Notes: generated by a model from the sequence alone, not told the origin. A stretch of DNA of 64,000 bases from Collimonas rhizosphaerae (GCF_038896935.1 NZ_JBANDC010000006.1:186001-250000); one strand, 5' to 3'. Positions 1 to 8,543 are shown, counted from the first letter of the stretch. Program-made: numbers and translations.

Positions 1-1
1 T

Positions 2-1012
2 CCGCCGCTGGCGGAGCGCTTGAAGCGCATCTACGGCCGCAGCATGTCGCCGCTGGAAGCGCCGGAACTGGCGGTGCCGTATGCCGCCAGCGAAGAACGC
101 CTGCCTGACCTGCCGTTTGCCGCTGCTGCTGCCGGCCTGGCGGGCGCAGCGGCGGTACCGGCAGCCGCGCCGGCGGCCGGCGGATTGCCGACGCCGTCGC
201 TCGAATTCGGCAACAGCAGCGGCAAAGCCGCGCTGTCATCCCAGCTCAACGGCGCGGTGCGCGATCCTTTCTCGGCGCGCGCGGTGGTCTATGCCCTGCT
301 GCTGGGTGAAGGCGCAGAGCGCGCAACGCAGCTCGCGCTGCTCAAGCAGGAGGCGCCGCAGCAGGCAGCGCTGACTACTTTCCTGGAGGAATCGATTGCG
401 CAGCTGCCGCTCAGCGCCAGGCTGCCCTTGGTTGACCTGGCGATGCCTGCATTGCGTCAGCTGGCGCAAGCCGAGCGCGACAAGATGCTGGCGCTGGTGG
501 ACCAGCTGATCGCCGCCGACAGCCGCATCACGCTGGCTGAGTTCGTGCTGCAAACCATCCTGGCGCGCCGCCTGGCGCTGCGCTCCGGGCGCCTGGTGCC
601 GGTCAGGTTCAATCGCCTGTCCGAACTGAGCGGCGACATCGCCGTGCTGCTGTCGCTGGTAGCGCATGTGGCAGTGCCGGCCAACCATGCCGATGCTGTC
701 GGCGCGCGGCTGGCGGCGTTCCTGCGCGGCGCCCGGCTGTGCCCTGAACTCAATCTCGCCGCCCAGCACTATTGCGACGGCGCCAGCCTCGGCTTCCCGC
801 AGGTAAGGCTGGCGCTGGACCATGCCAACCAGCTGGCGCCGCTGGCCAAGCCGCAGCTGGTCAAAGCCCTGCTGGCCGTGGCTGACGATGGCGCCCCGCT
901 GCAGATCGCCAGCGCCGACATCCTGCGTGCAATCTGCGCCGGCATCGAAGCGCCGATTCCGCCCGCGGTGGCTGCCACTTATCACGCCTACCCGTGGCAA
1001 TTCGACAACTGA
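2..1012 (+). CDS. C-terminal part of probable M48-family metalloprotease (truncated by window edge)
   Basis: The frame is open from the left edge (first whole codon at base 2) and stops at 1010-1012, giving about 336 residues of a longer protein. The opening PPLAERLKRIYGR segment and following linker resemble the end of the peptidase domain in Burkholderiales M48 (HtpX/Ste24-like) membrane proteases. An Ala-rich stretch and a long helical, Leu/Ala/Arg-rich C-terminal region follow. The zinc-binding HExxH motif would lie outside the window, so the family call rests on resemblance only. A TTG at base 20 could be mistaken for a start but has no reason to be one. It could also be another large membrane protein with a helical tail. 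Confidence 0.5.
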   Translation, partial: PPLAERLKRIYGRSMSPLEAPELAVPYAASEERLPDLPFAAAAAGLAGAAAVPAAAPAAGGLPTPSLEFGNSSGKAALSSQLNGAVRDPFSARAVVYALLLGEGAERATQLALLKQEAPQQAALTTFLEESIAQLPLSARLPLVDLAMPALRQLAQAERDKMLALVDQLIAADSRITLAEFVLQTILARRLALRSGRLVPVRFNRLSELSGDIAVLLSLVAHVAVPANHADAVGARLAAFLRGARLCPELNLAAQHYCDGASLGFPQVRLALDHANQLAPLAKPQLVKALLAVADDGAPLQIASADILRAICAGIEAPIPPAVAATYHAYPWQFDN

Positions 1013-1096
1013 CCGTTAATTTCGGGGCTTTCGGCAGAGCCGCTCCCAGATAGTTATAATGGGTCTTTCCGGGTTTCGCCCGTACTGGATTCTGTC

Positions 1097-1627
1097 ATGC
1101 AAGCTCAAGTTGAAAACACCGCCGGCAAACGGCTCTGGATCAAGGTTGCAGGCGCCGCCGCGGTGGTAGCGCTGGCGCTGGCCGGCTACCTGTCGATGGC
1201 CAACACCCATGCGGCGCCCGATGTCACGTTCACCAATATCAAGGGCGAACAGGTATCGCTGAAGAGCTTGCGCGGCAAAGTGGTGATGGTGAATTTCTGG
1301 GCCACCAGCTGCACCACCTGTGTCGCCGAAATGCCGCAAATGGTGCAGACCTACAATATGTACAAGGACAAGGGCCTCGACTACGTGGCCGTGGCGATGA
1401 GCTACGATCCGCCCAACTACGTCATGAATTTCGTGCAAACCCGCAGCCTGCCGTTCCAGGTCGCCCTGGATACGCAAAGCAAGCTGGCCGATTCCTTTGG
1501 CGACGTCAAGCTGACGCCGACCACTTTCGTCATCGACAAGCAAGGCAACATCATCAAGCGCTACGTGGGCGCGCCCAAGTTTGAAGAGTTGCATGCCTTG
1601 CTCGACAAGGCACTCGCGGCAGCATAA
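1097..1627 (+). CDS. TlpA/ResA-like membrane-anchored thioredoxin
   Basis: This 176-residue protein has a short cytoplasmic start, one hydrophobic anchor (about residues 15-35) and then a periplasmic thioredoxin fold. The redox motif is C72-T-T-C75 within WATSCTTCVAEMP, and a TPTTFVID segment near residue 140 supplies the cis-proline typical of the fold. TlpA/ResA proteins reduce periplasmic disulfides, for instance during cytochrome c maturation. No cytochrome genes are adjacent, so the partner is unknown. The gene stands alone, ends in a clear terminator, and starts at an ATG that puts the anchor at the N-terminus. The family is confident; the exact substrate is not. Confidence 0.85.
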   Translation: MQAQVENTAGKRLWIKVAGAAAVVALALAGYLSMANTHAAPDVTFTNIKGEQVSLKSLRGKVVMVNFWATSCTTCVAEMPQMVQTYNMYKDKGLDYVAVAMSYDPPNYVMNFVQTRSLPFQVALDTQSKLADSFGDVKLTPTTFVIDKQGNIIKRYVGAPKFEELHALLDKALAAA

Positions 1628-1653
1628 AAAAAGGCGCTTCAAGCGCCTTTTTT
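1626..1653. terminator. Bidirectional rho-independent terminator
   Basis: An A-run (1626-1632), a GC-rich stem AAGGCGC / GCGCCTT and a T-run up to 1653 form a hairpin usable from both sides. It lies between the convergent TlpA-like gene and the MarR-type regulator gene and probably ends both transcripts. Confidence 0.85.
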
Positions 1654-1675
1654 CATATCCGCCTTTTTGCCAGGC

Positions 1676-2209
1676 TTATCTCGACGTCGCCGCGCGCGAA
1701 GCCGTGTCATACAGGCCCGAGGCGGTGCGCAGCAACTTGGCGGCGTCGCCCAGCGCCTGGTTCGACAAACCGGTGTCCGACAGCACGGTGACCAGGCACT
1801 CCTCGCGCATTTCACGGTATTTGAGGCACAGCGCGTAACCGCTTGCCGTGGCGGAAAAATACGCTTCCTTGCCGACTTTCCCGCTTTCTATGTAACCGGC
1901 TTTCACCAGTTTCTTCAGCGCGTAGCTGGCGATGTGCGTGTCCTCGATATTCAGCACAAAGCAGATGTCGGCCAGGCTCTTTTTGCGTTCGCGATGGCAA
2001 ACGTGGTGCAGCAAGGATACTTCAACCGGCGTCATGTCCTTGACGCCGGCCGCCGACATGCAGCGCGCCATCCAGCGGTTGAATGCATTGCCGGCAATAA
2101 TCAACGCATATTCCAGTTCCGACAGCTCGACGCTGCTTTCCGAAGCCAGGTGGGCGGAAGACAGGATTTTAGGTGCGGCGACGTTCATACATTTCTCACA
2201 AAACGACAA
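1676..2209 (-). CDS. MarR-type winged-helix transcriptional regulator
   Basis: The 177-residue protein has a helical N-terminus, then a winged-helix region (about residues 60-125) with the MarR-like features MTPVEVSLLHHVCHRERKKS and a DIEDTHIASYALKKLVKAGYI-type recognition helix. This matches the predicted HTH family of MarR relatives (HTH_27 type). The gene is divergent from the pxp operon, and a perfect TACAAC-CA-GTTGTA palindrome lies 14 bp upstream of its start, overlapping a TATGAT -10-like sequence on its own strand. A related palindrome precedes pxpB. I infer an autoregulated local regulator of the 5-oxoproline operon; the effector is unknown, with 5-oxoproline or a dipeptide as obvious candidates. 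Confidence 0.75.
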   Translation of the reverse strand: MSFCEKCMNVAAPKILSSAHLASESSVELSELEYALIIAGNAFNRWMARCMSAAGVKDMTPVEVSLLHHVCHRERKKSLADICFVLNIEDTHIASYALKKLVKAGYIESGKVGKEAYFSATASGYALCLKYREMREECLVTVLSDTGLSNQALGDAAKLLRTASGLYDTASRAATSR

Positions 2210-2222
2210 GAAAAATCAATCA

Positions 2223-2236
2223 TACAACCAGTTGTA
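2223..2236. promoter_or_regulatory. Candidate operator, perfect palindrome TACAAC-CA-GTTGTA
   Basis: A perfect 14-bp palindrome lies 14 bp upstream of the MarR-type start codon and overlaps its -10-like TATGAT. Position and symmetry fit a dimeric MarR-type repressor site acting in autorepression. Confidence 0.5.
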
Positions 2237-2434
2237 CCAAAAACCAGAGTGAATTCAAACCGACACTCCAGCAACATTACACGCTATTTACATACAAATT
2301 ATTGACATTTTATTTTTGATGAAGGATATTGCCCTTTGCTTAAACTCTGATTTACAAAGAGTAAGCTTGTTGGGGGTAGACTGATTCGGCAGGCTGCGAC
2401 GGCTGCGAACTTGTTCCGCCATTTTTCTTTGCAA

Positions 2435-2448
2435 TACAACGTGTTGTC
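2435..2448. promoter_or_regulatory. Second candidate operator, TACAAC-GT-GTTGTC
   Basis: This repeats the 2223-2236 palindrome with only the last base breaking symmetry, about 85 bp upstream of pxpB and downstream of the predicted -10. The pair suggests one regulator acting on both divergent units. Confidence 0.45.
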
Positions 2449-2531
2449 CCAGCAATCGAGGAACAGGGCCTTGCAACAGCCAGGCCCGGCGCCGCGATTG
2501 CCGACCATTCTGCCGAAGGAAACCAGTCGCA

Positions 2532-3185
2532 ATGACCCAAGCCGTCATACAAGTTCTTGGCGAAAGCGCCCTGATATTGCATACAGGAGCCAGCGCCACC
2601 CTGGATTGCCAGCAGCGCTTGTGGGCCATCGCCGCCAAGGCCGCGCATTGGCCGCACGTACGCGATGTGGTGCCGGGCATGAATAACCTGACTGTGCTGT
2701 TCGACCCGCTGGCGGCCGACGCCGGGCAGCTGGCGGACAAGCTGCAGAACGCATGGGACGCAGCTGCCACCAGCCAGAAAGCCGGACGGAAGATCGACAT
2801 CCCGGTTACCTACGGCGGCGCCTGCGGCCCCGACCTGGAAGAAGTCGCGCGCCACACCGGCCTGTCGCCGGCAGAAATCGTCAAGCGTCATACGGCGGCT
2901 GAATACATCGTCTATTTCATCGGCTTCCAGCCCGGCTTCCCTTACCTGGGCGGCCTCGACCCCCAGCTGGCCACACCGCGCCGCAGCGAGCCACGGCTAG
3001 TGGTGCCGGCGGGGTCGGTCGGCATCGGCGGCAGCCAGACCGGGATCTATCCGGCAGCCTCGCCCGGCGGCTGGCAACTGATCGGCCACAGCGCGCTGCG
3101 CCTGTTCGATCCCGCCGCCAATCCCCCTACCTTGCTGCAACCGGGCGACCGCGTGCGCTTTGTCGCTAGCGAGGTGATCGCATGA
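2532..3185 (+). CDS. pxpB: 5-oxoprolinase subunit PxpB
   Basis: This 217-residue protein belongs to the KipI/allophanate hydrolase subunit 1 family. Typical segments are YIVYFIGFQPGFPYLGGLD and the VPAGSVGIGGSQTGIYP loop with the SPGGWQLIGH motif. With PxpC and PxpA it makes the ATP-dependent enzyme that opens 5-oxo-L-proline to glutamate, a damage-repair and salvage reaction in the cytosol. Length fits the family. The stop overlaps the pxpC start (ATGA at 3182-3185), indicating translational coupling. It is the first gene of a seven-gene operon ending in pyroglutamyl peptidase. Confidence 0.93.
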   Translation: MTQAVIQVLGESALILHTGASATLDCQQRLWAIAAKAAHWPHVRDVVPGMNNLTVLFDPLAADAGQLADKLQNAWDAAATSQKAGRKIDIPVTYGGACGPDLEEVARHTGLSPAEIVKRHTAAEYIVYFIGFQPGFPYLGGLDPQLATPRRSEPRLVVPAGSVGIGGSQTGIYPAASPGGWQLIGHSALRLFDPAANPPTLLQPGDRVRFVASEVIA

Positions 3186-4159
3186 TCAAGATCATTCGCG
3201 CCGGCCGCATCAACTCGGTTCAGGACATGGGCCGCAGCGGGTTCCGCCATCTCGGCGTCTGCCAGTCGGGGGCGCTGGACCGCACCGCGCTGGCCATCGC
3301 CAACCTGCTGGTCGGCAATCCGCACGGCGCCGCCGCCATCGAATTCACGCTTGGCCCCTGCGAGCTGGCGTTCACGGCCGATTGCCGCATCGCCTTGGGC
3401 GGCGCGGATTTCGCGGCGACGCTGGACGACAAGCCGCTGCCGTCATGGTGGAGCGTGCGTGCGCGCGCCGGCCAGACCCTGAAGCTGAACGCAGCGCGGC
3501 ACGGCATGCGCGCCTACCTGGCAGTCTCCGGCGGCATCGACTCCGCCATCCAGCTGGGCTCGCGCGCCACCGACCTGCAAGCCGGTTTCGGCGGCCATGG
3601 CGGCTGTGCGCTGGCCGAAGGCGACAGCCTGCCAACCGGCGCGCCGGACAACCCCGGAGCAGCGCTGCATACCGCGCCGTCTTTCGGCGTCCGCCCGCCC
3701 TCCTGGTACGAAACCGACGATACAGAAACGCTGGCGATCCGCGTGATCCCCGGCCCCGAATATGAGTTATTCACGCAAGCCGCGCAAAAGACTTTCTGGA
3801 ACAGCGACTGGACCCTGACGCCGCAAAGCAACCGCATGGGCTTCCGCCTGAGCGGCCCGGAACTGAAGATCAAGAAAGGCAGCGACCTGCTGTCCCACGG
3901 CGTGCTGCCGGGCGTGATCCAGGTACCGCCTGCCGGCCAGCCCATCGTGCTGATGGCGGATGCGCAGACCACCGGCGGTTATCCGAAAATCGGCGTGGTG
4001 ATCAGCGCTGACCTGGCCAGGCTGGCCCAGCTGCGCTTTAACCGCACCATACAGTTTGTCGAATGCGACGCCGCCCAGGCGCGCGAAGAATTACGCCAGG
4101 ACGCCTTGTATCTGCAGCAGATCGAAGCCGCGATGCACTGGCTGCGTCCGGCCAGATAG
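3182..4159 (+). CDS. pxpC: 5-oxoprolinase subunit PxpC (biotin-dependent carboxyltransferase family)
   Basis: The 325-residue product is the KipA/allophanate hydrolase subunit 2 homologue. Family landmarks are SVQDMGRSGFRHLGV near the N-terminus, the central YLAVSGGID block, the NRMGFRLSGPEL segment and the C-terminal VLMADAQTTGGYPKIG motif. It partners PxpB to form the ATP-using half of 5-oxoprolinase. It overlaps pxpB by 4 bp and precedes pxpA by 9 bp. Length and motifs are complete, with no sign of decay. Confidence 0.93.
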   Translation: MIKIIRAGRINSVQDMGRSGFRHLGVCQSGALDRTALAIANLLVGNPHGAAAIEFTLGPCELAFTADCRIALGGADFAATLDDKPLPSWWSVRARAGQTLKLNAARHGMRAYLAVSGGIDSAIQLGSRATDLQAGFGGHGGCALAEGDSLPTGAPDNPGAALHTAPSFGVRPPSWYETDDTETLAIRVIPGPEYELFTQAAQKTFWNSDWTLTPQSNRMGFRLSGPELKIKKGSDLLSHGVLPGVIQVPPAGQPIVLMADAQTTGGYPKIGVVISADLARLAQLRFNRTIQFVECDAAQAREELRQDALYLQQIEAAMHWLRPAR

Positions 4160-4168
4160 GAGCAGACG

Positions 4169-4966
4169 ATGCCCAAGAAAAAATCACAGCAGGTAGACCT
4201 CAACGCCGACCTCGGCGAACAAAGCGACGGCAGCGATGAAGCGCTGCTGGCGCTGGTCAGTTCGGCCAATATCGCTTGCGGCTGGCATGCCGGCAGCGCC
4301 CTGATGATGCAGCAATGCGTGGCCTGGGCGGTGGCGCAAGGCGTCGCCATCGGCGCCCATCCCAGCTTTCCCGACCGCGACAATTTCGGCCGCACCGAAA
4401 TGCAGCTGCCGGCCAATGAAATCTATAGCGGCGTGCAGTACCAGATCGGTGCGCTGGCGGCGATCGCCGGCGCGCACGGCGTCCAGCTGACGCACGTCAA
4501 GCCGCACGGCGCGCTGTACAACATGGCGGCGCGCGACGCCAAACTGGCGGACACCATCGCCGCCGCCATCCGCGACGTCGATCCGGGCCTGGCCCTGTTC
4601 GGCCTGGCCGGCAGCGAACTGGCCGCCGCCGCCCGCCGCGCCGGCCTGCATGCCGTGGAAGAAGTGTTTGCCGACCGCGGCTACATGGCGGACGGCAGCC
4701 TGGTCAAGCGCGGCACGCCCGGCGCCCTGATCGAAGACGAGGAACAGGCACTGGCACAAACCATGCATATGATCCGCGAAGGCAAGGTCCATGCGATCGA
4801 CGGCAGCTGGGCGCCGGTCAAGGCCGACACGGTATGCCTGCACGGCGACGGTGCACACGCGCTGGCCTTTGCGCACCGCATCCATGACGAGCTGACACGG
4901 CAAGGCATTGCCATCCGCGCGCCGCGGGCGGTAGCTGCCGACACCCTGTTTCCGCTGCTGGGTTAA
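4169..4966 (+). CDS. pxpA: 5-oxoprolinase subunit PxpA (LamB/YcsF family)
   Basis: The 265-residue protein shows the YcsF/PxpA pattern: DLNADLGE at the start, SSANIACGWHAG, GAHPSFPDRDNFGR, LTHVKPHGALYN and CLHGDGAHA. These Asp/His-rich loops form the active site of the family's deacetylase-like barrel. PxpA acts with PxpBC to hydrolyse 5-oxoproline to glutamate. It is the third gene of the operon. In many bacteria pxpA comes first; here the order is B-C-A, followed by membrane genes, which is compatible with uptake and use of the same substrate. Confidence 0.93.
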   Translation: MPKKKSQQVDLNADLGEQSDGSDEALLALVSSANIACGWHAGSALMMQQCVAWAVAQGVAIGAHPSFPDRDNFGRTEMQLPANEIYSGVQYQIGALAAIAGAHGVQLTHVKPHGALYNMAARDAKLADTIAAAIRDVDPGLALFGLAGSELAAAARRAGLHAVEEVFADRGYMADGSLVKRGTPGALIEDEEQALAQTMHMIREGKVHAIDGSWAPVKADTVCLHGDGAHALAFAHRIHDELTRQGIAIRAPRAVAADTLFPLLG

Positions 4967-5057
4967 GAAACAGCAACACCAAGCAATACCAGGCAACACC
5001 AGAAAATCAACAGAATCGACGGCGCAGCAACGACCGTCTCAACATGAGGAGATAGCA

Positions 5058-5777
5058 ATGACCGTAACAGAATTGTTGCCGCTGATCGGCATACCGATCG
5101 TAGTAGCCGGCTTCGCCTTCAAATTCAACCCCTTGCTGGTGGTGACCGTGGCGGGCCTGGCGACCGGCTTGTCGGTCGGCATGGATCTCGGCACATTGCT
5201 GGAAACCTTCGGCGAAAAATTCGTCAACAGCCGTTCGCTGGCGACCTTCCTGCTGATCCTGCCGGTCATCGGGCTGCTTGAAAGCTATGGCCTGAAAGAG
5301 CGGGCGCAGGACTGGATCGCCAGCCTGGCCAATGCTACCTCGGCACGCATCCTGATGCTGTATTTCGTATTGCGCCAGTTCCTCGGCGCGCTCGGCCTCA
5401 CCTACATCGGCGGCCAGGCGCAAACCGTACGGCCCTTGCTGGCGCCGATGGTGGAAGGCGCCGCAGTCGCTAAATACGGCGAACTGCCGGTCCCGATCCG
5501 CGACAAGATCCGCGCCCATGCCGCCGCCTGCGACAACATTGCCGTGTTCTTCGGCGAAGACATTTTCATCGCCTTCGGCGCGGTGCTGCTGATGGACGCC
5601 TTCCTCAAGGAAAACGGCATCAGCAATATCGAACCGCTGCATCTCGGCTTGTGGGCCATCCCGACCGCCATCGCCGCGCTGATCATCCACATGACGCGCC
5701 TGACCCGGCTCGACGCCAGCATCCGGCGCGACGTCGAAGCCTGGCAAAAATCCACAGGCCAGGAGGTGGCAGCATGA
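5058..5777 (+). CDS. DUF969 membrane protein, putative 5-oxoproline permease component
   Basis: The 239-residue polytopic protein has hydrophobic segments near residues 5-35, 60-80, 100-120 and toward the C-terminus. A conserved loop around RQFLGALGLTYIGGQAQTVR is followed by DNIAVFFGEDIFIAFGAVLL. It belongs to DUF969, which regularly pairs with DUF979. The start has a GAGGAG ribosome site (5046-5051) about 7 bases upstream. The stop overlaps the DUF979 start (ATGA). Placement between pxpA and pcp supports the idea that the pair moves 5-oxoproline or pyroglutamyl peptides; no transport activity can be read from sequence. Confidence 0.85.
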   Translation: MTVTELLPLIGIPIVVAGFAFKFNPLLVVTVAGLATGLSVGMDLGTLLETFGEKFVNSRSLATFLLILPVIGLLESYGLKERAQDWIASLANATSARILMLYFVLRQFLGALGLTYIGGQAQTVRPLLAPMVEGAAVAKYGELPVPIRDKIRAHAAACDNIAVFFGEDIFIAFGAVLLMDAFLKENGISNIEPLHLGLWAIPTAIAALIIHMTRLTRLDASIRRDVEAWQKSTGQEVAA

Positions 5778-6760
5778 AGACCCTTCTCACCATCAACGAG
5801 ATTTATTACCTGGTCGGCATCATCGTCATGCTGCTGGTCGGCATGACATTGCGCGACAAAGGTAATCCGAAACGCCTGACCACGGCCTTGTTCTGGTTCC
5901 TGTTCGGCGCGGTGTTCCTGTTTGGCGACATGCTGGTGGCCGGACTCGGCAAGCCGCTGGCCTACCGCGTCATCGGCAGCGTGGTCGTGGTGATTTCCCT
6001 GATCGCCGGTTGCGGCCTGCTGTCGGCCGGCTCTTACAAGCAACGCAGCGCTGAAGAACGCCAGGCATCGGCCAACCGTTTCGGCAACTGGATCTTCCTG
6101 CCGGCGCTGCTGATCCCGCTGATCACCGTCCTGTGCACCGTGCTGCTGAAGAATGTCTCGGTCGGCGGCGTCTACCTGCTCGACCAGAAGCAGTTGACGC
6201 TGGCGGCGCTATGCGTAGCCAGCGTCTGCGCCATCCTGGCCGGCTGGAAACTGACTGGCGGTACGCCGCTGCAGGCCGTGCGCGAATCGCGCCGGCTGGT
6301 CGACGCCATCGGCTGGGCCGCGATCCTGCCGCAGATGCTGGCCATGCTGGGCGGGGTGTTCGTCGCCGCCCAGACCGGCAAATCGGTGCAGGAAGTAGTC
6401 ACCCTGTTCGTCAATCCCGACAACCGTTTCATGCTGGTCGTGATTTACTGCGTCGGCATGGCCTTGTTCACCATGATCATGGGCAACGCCTTTGCGGCCT
6501 TCCCGGTGATGACCGCCGGCATCGCGCTTCCATTCCTGATCACAGGCCAGCACGCCGATCCGGCGCCGCTGGTCACCATCGGCATGCTGGCAGGTTATTG
6601 CGGTACGCTGATGACACCGATGGCCGCCAACTACAACATCGTGCCGGCGGCGCTGCTGGAGCTGACCGACAAATACAAGGTGATCAAGATACAGATTCCT
6701 ACGGCGCTGACACTGCTGGCCGCCAACGTACTGTTGATGTACTTCATCGCGTTCCGCTAA
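5774..6760 (+). CDS. DUF979 membrane protein, partner of DUF969
   Basis: The start chosen is the ATG at 5774, overlapping the DUF969 stop and preceded by AGGAGGTG. This gives 328 residues and avoids an Arg-rich out-of-family extension. About nine to ten hydrophobic segments are visible, with family-like stretches such as FTMIMGNAFAAFPVMTAGIA and MLAGYCGTLMTPMAANYNIV near the C-terminus; the latter resembles substrate-binding loops of secondary carriers. It probably forms a two-component carrier with DUF969. The gene is 9 bp from DUF2891, so the operon continues. Confidence 0.85.
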   Translation: MKTLLTINEIYYLVGIIVMLLVGMTLRDKGNPKRLTTALFWFLFGAVFLFGDMLVAGLGKPLAYRVIGSVVVVISLIAGCGLLSAGSYKQRSAEERQASANRFGNWIFLPALLIPLITVLCTVLLKNVSVGGVYLLDQKQLTLAALCVASVCAILAGWKLTGGTPLQAVRESRRLVDAIGWAAILPQMLAMLGGVFVAAQTGKSVQEVVTLFVNPDNRFMLVVIYCVGMALFTMIMGNAFAAFPVMTAGIALPFLITGQHADPAPLVTIGMLAGYCGTLMTPMAANYNIVPAALLELTDKYKVIKIQIPTALTLLAANVLLMYFIAFR

Positions 6761-6769
6761 GGAGATACC

Positions 6770-7780
6770 ATGCACCTGACCCTTGACCAGGTTTCCGCCT
6801 TCGCGCGCTTGCCCTTGCGTTCGCTGCGCCACGAGTACCCTAACCACATCATGCATGTCTTGAACGGACCGCAGGATGCGTTGTCGCCGCGCGTCCTGCA
6901 CCCGGTGTTCTACGGCTGCTACGACTGGCACTCGGCGGTGCACGGCTACTGGCTGCTGGCGCGCTGCGCCCGGCTGTATCCGGCGCTGCCGCAGCAGGAT
7001 GAAATCGCTGCGCTGTTCGACGACCACTTCAGCGCCGCCAACATGCAGCAGGAACTGGCGTATTTCCAGGCGCCGGGACGGGTCTCCTTCGAACGTCCCT
7101 ACGGCTGGGCCTGGATCATGGCGCTGGCGCAGGAACTGGAAACCTGGCAGCACCCCAAGGCCAAGGCCTGGCTGGCGGCGATGGAACCGCTGACGGCTGA
7201 AATACGCAGCCGCGTGTTCAGCTATTTTTCCAAGCTCGGTTATGCGATCCGGGTCGGCACCCACTACAACAGCGCGTTTGCCTTGAAGCTGATACTCGAT
7301 TTCGCGCGCCACCGCAACGATACGGAATTGGAAAACGCGATCGTCAATGCCGCCTGCCGTTACTTCATGGGCGACAGCAATTACCCGGCGCACTACGAAC
7401 CCGGCGGCGACGAATTCCTGTCGGCGGCGCTGACTGAAGCCTTGCTGATGGCGGACGTGCTCGAGGCCGATGTGTTCGTCGACTGGTTCGCCCAGTACCT
7501 GCCGGCGCTGGCCGATATCGACCGCCTGATGAATCCGGCCGACGTCAGCGACCATAGCGATCCCAAGATCGCCCATCTGAACGGCTTGAACCTGAGCCGC
7601 GCCTGGTGCATGAAGCGGATTGCCCGGCGCCTGCCGGAAAACGACCCGGCTGCCGCCACGCTGGCCGCGGCGGCGCGGCGCCATATAGAAGCCGGCCTGC
7701 CGCATGTCGTCAGCGGCGAATACGCCGGCGAGCACTGGCTGGCGACATTTGCCATGCTGGCGATGGAAACAGTCAGCTAA
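6770..7780 (+). CDS. DUF2891 protein of unknown activity in the 5-oxoproline operon
   Basis: This 336-residue soluble protein has no signal peptide or membrane segment. It is rich in His, Trp and Tyr and shows the DUF2891 hallmark HPVFYGCYDWHSAVHGYW near residue 45, then RPYGWAWIMAL, GTHYNSAFAL and HYEPGGDEFLS. Regular helical spacing suggests an alpha/alpha toroid, a fold common in glycosidases, epimerases and lyases. Context, between the carrier pair and pyroglutamyl peptidase, suggests a catalytic step on pyroglutamyl or glutaminyl compounds. This is inference only. Confidence 0.8.
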   Translation: MHLTLDQVSAFARLPLRSLRHEYPNHIMHVLNGPQDALSPRVLHPVFYGCYDWHSAVHGYWLLARCARLYPALPQQDEIAALFDDHFSAANMQQELAYFQAPGRVSFERPYGWAWIMALAQELETWQHPKAKAWLAAMEPLTAEIRSRVFSYFSKLGYAIRVGTHYNSAFALKLILDFARHRNDTELENAIVNAACRYFMGDSNYPAHYEPGGDEFLSAALTEALLMADVLEADVFVDWFAQYLPALADIDRLMNPADVSDHSDPKIAHLNGLNLSRAWCMKRIARRLPENDPAAATLAAAARRHIEAGLPHVVSGEYAGEHWLATFAMLAMETVS

Positions 7781-7793
7781 GGCGGAACAGCAC

Positions 7794-8447
7794 ATGACCC
7801 GGCACACAATTTTGCTCACCGGTTTCGAGCCGTTCGAACAGGAACCGCTTAATCCGTCGTGGGAGGCGGTGCGCGCGCTGGACGGCTGGCCATGCGCCGG
7901 CGCCCACGTTGCGGCGCGCCAGCTGCCCTGCGTGTTCGGCCAGGCATTGCAAGTGCTGGAGCAACTGATGGAAGAACTCAAGCCGGCCCTGGTGATCTGC
8001 GTCGGCCAGGCCGGCGGCCGCAGCCAGATGTCGCTGGAACGGGTAGCGATCAATGTCGACGATGCGCGGATCGCCGACAATGCCGGCCGCCAGCCCATCG
8101 ACCAGCCGATCCGCAGCGGCGGCCCGGCAGCGTATTTTTCAACGCTGCCGATCAAGGGCATGGCCAAGGCGATGCGCGCTGCCGGCATCCCCGCGGAAGT
8201 GTCGCAAACCGCCGGCACTTTCGTTTGCAACCATGTGTTCTACGGCTTGATGGACCGGCTGGCGGCGCATGCACCCGCGGTGCGCGGCGGCTTCATCCAT
8301 ATCCCTTACATTCCGTCGCAGGCGGCGCGTCATCCCGGCCAGCCCAGCCTGGCGCTGGAAACGCTGGTCGAAGGTTTGCGCATCGCACTGCAGAGCGCCA
8401 TGACCTTGCAACAGGATGTGGAAGAAGGCGGCGGCCAGCTGCACTGA
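7794..8447 (+). CDS. pcp: Pyroglutamyl-peptidase I
   Basis: Starting at ATG 7794 gives 217 residues, the usual length for peptidase family C15. The catalytic triad is visible: Glu82 in LERVAINVDDARI, Cys145 in AGTFVCNHVFYGLMD and His169 in GGFIHIPYIPSQ. The LLTGFEPF start is also typical. The enzyme removes N-terminal 5-oxoproline from peptides in the cytosol, supplying the substrate of the PxpABC enzyme encoded upstream. It closes the operon 13 bp after DUF2891. A longer open frame upstream (from 7704) overlaps DUF2891 and was rejected. Confidence 0.95.
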   Translation: MTRHTILLTGFEPFEQEPLNPSWEAVRALDGWPCAGAHVAARQLPCVFGQALQVLEQLMEELKPALVICVGQAGGRSQMSLERVAINVDDARIADNAGRQPIDQPIRSGGPAAYFSTLPIKGMAKAMRAAGIPAEVSQTAGTFVCNHVFYGLMDRLAAHAPAVRGGFIHIPYIPSQAARHPGQPSLALETLVEGLRIALQSAMTLQQDVEEGGGQLH

Positions 8448-8543
8448 TTGCAGCAGGTGCGGATCGCGTTAATTTCCTGATGCCGTGCAGGCGATCTTGT
8501 ATCATTGGCTTAATGGGGACAGGCCCTAGCTACAGGAAACCGT

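Larger units (their letters stand above)
2210..2531. promoter_or_regulatory. Divergent control region of the MarR-type gene and pxp operon
   Basis: This 322-bp gap is AT-richer than its surroundings and holds no convincing gene. On the + strand TTGACA (2302-2307), 17 bp, then GATATT (2325-2330) is a plausible sigma-70 promoter, leaving a leader of about 195 nt before pxpB. On the - strand TATGAT (complement of 2219-2224) could be the -10 of the regulator. Two operator-like palindromes are listed separately. Confidence 0.5.

Noticed and set aside
6209..8230. Open frame of 673 codons on the - strand
   Set aside because: It runs opposite the DUF979, DUF2891 and pcp genes, whose motifs are intact.
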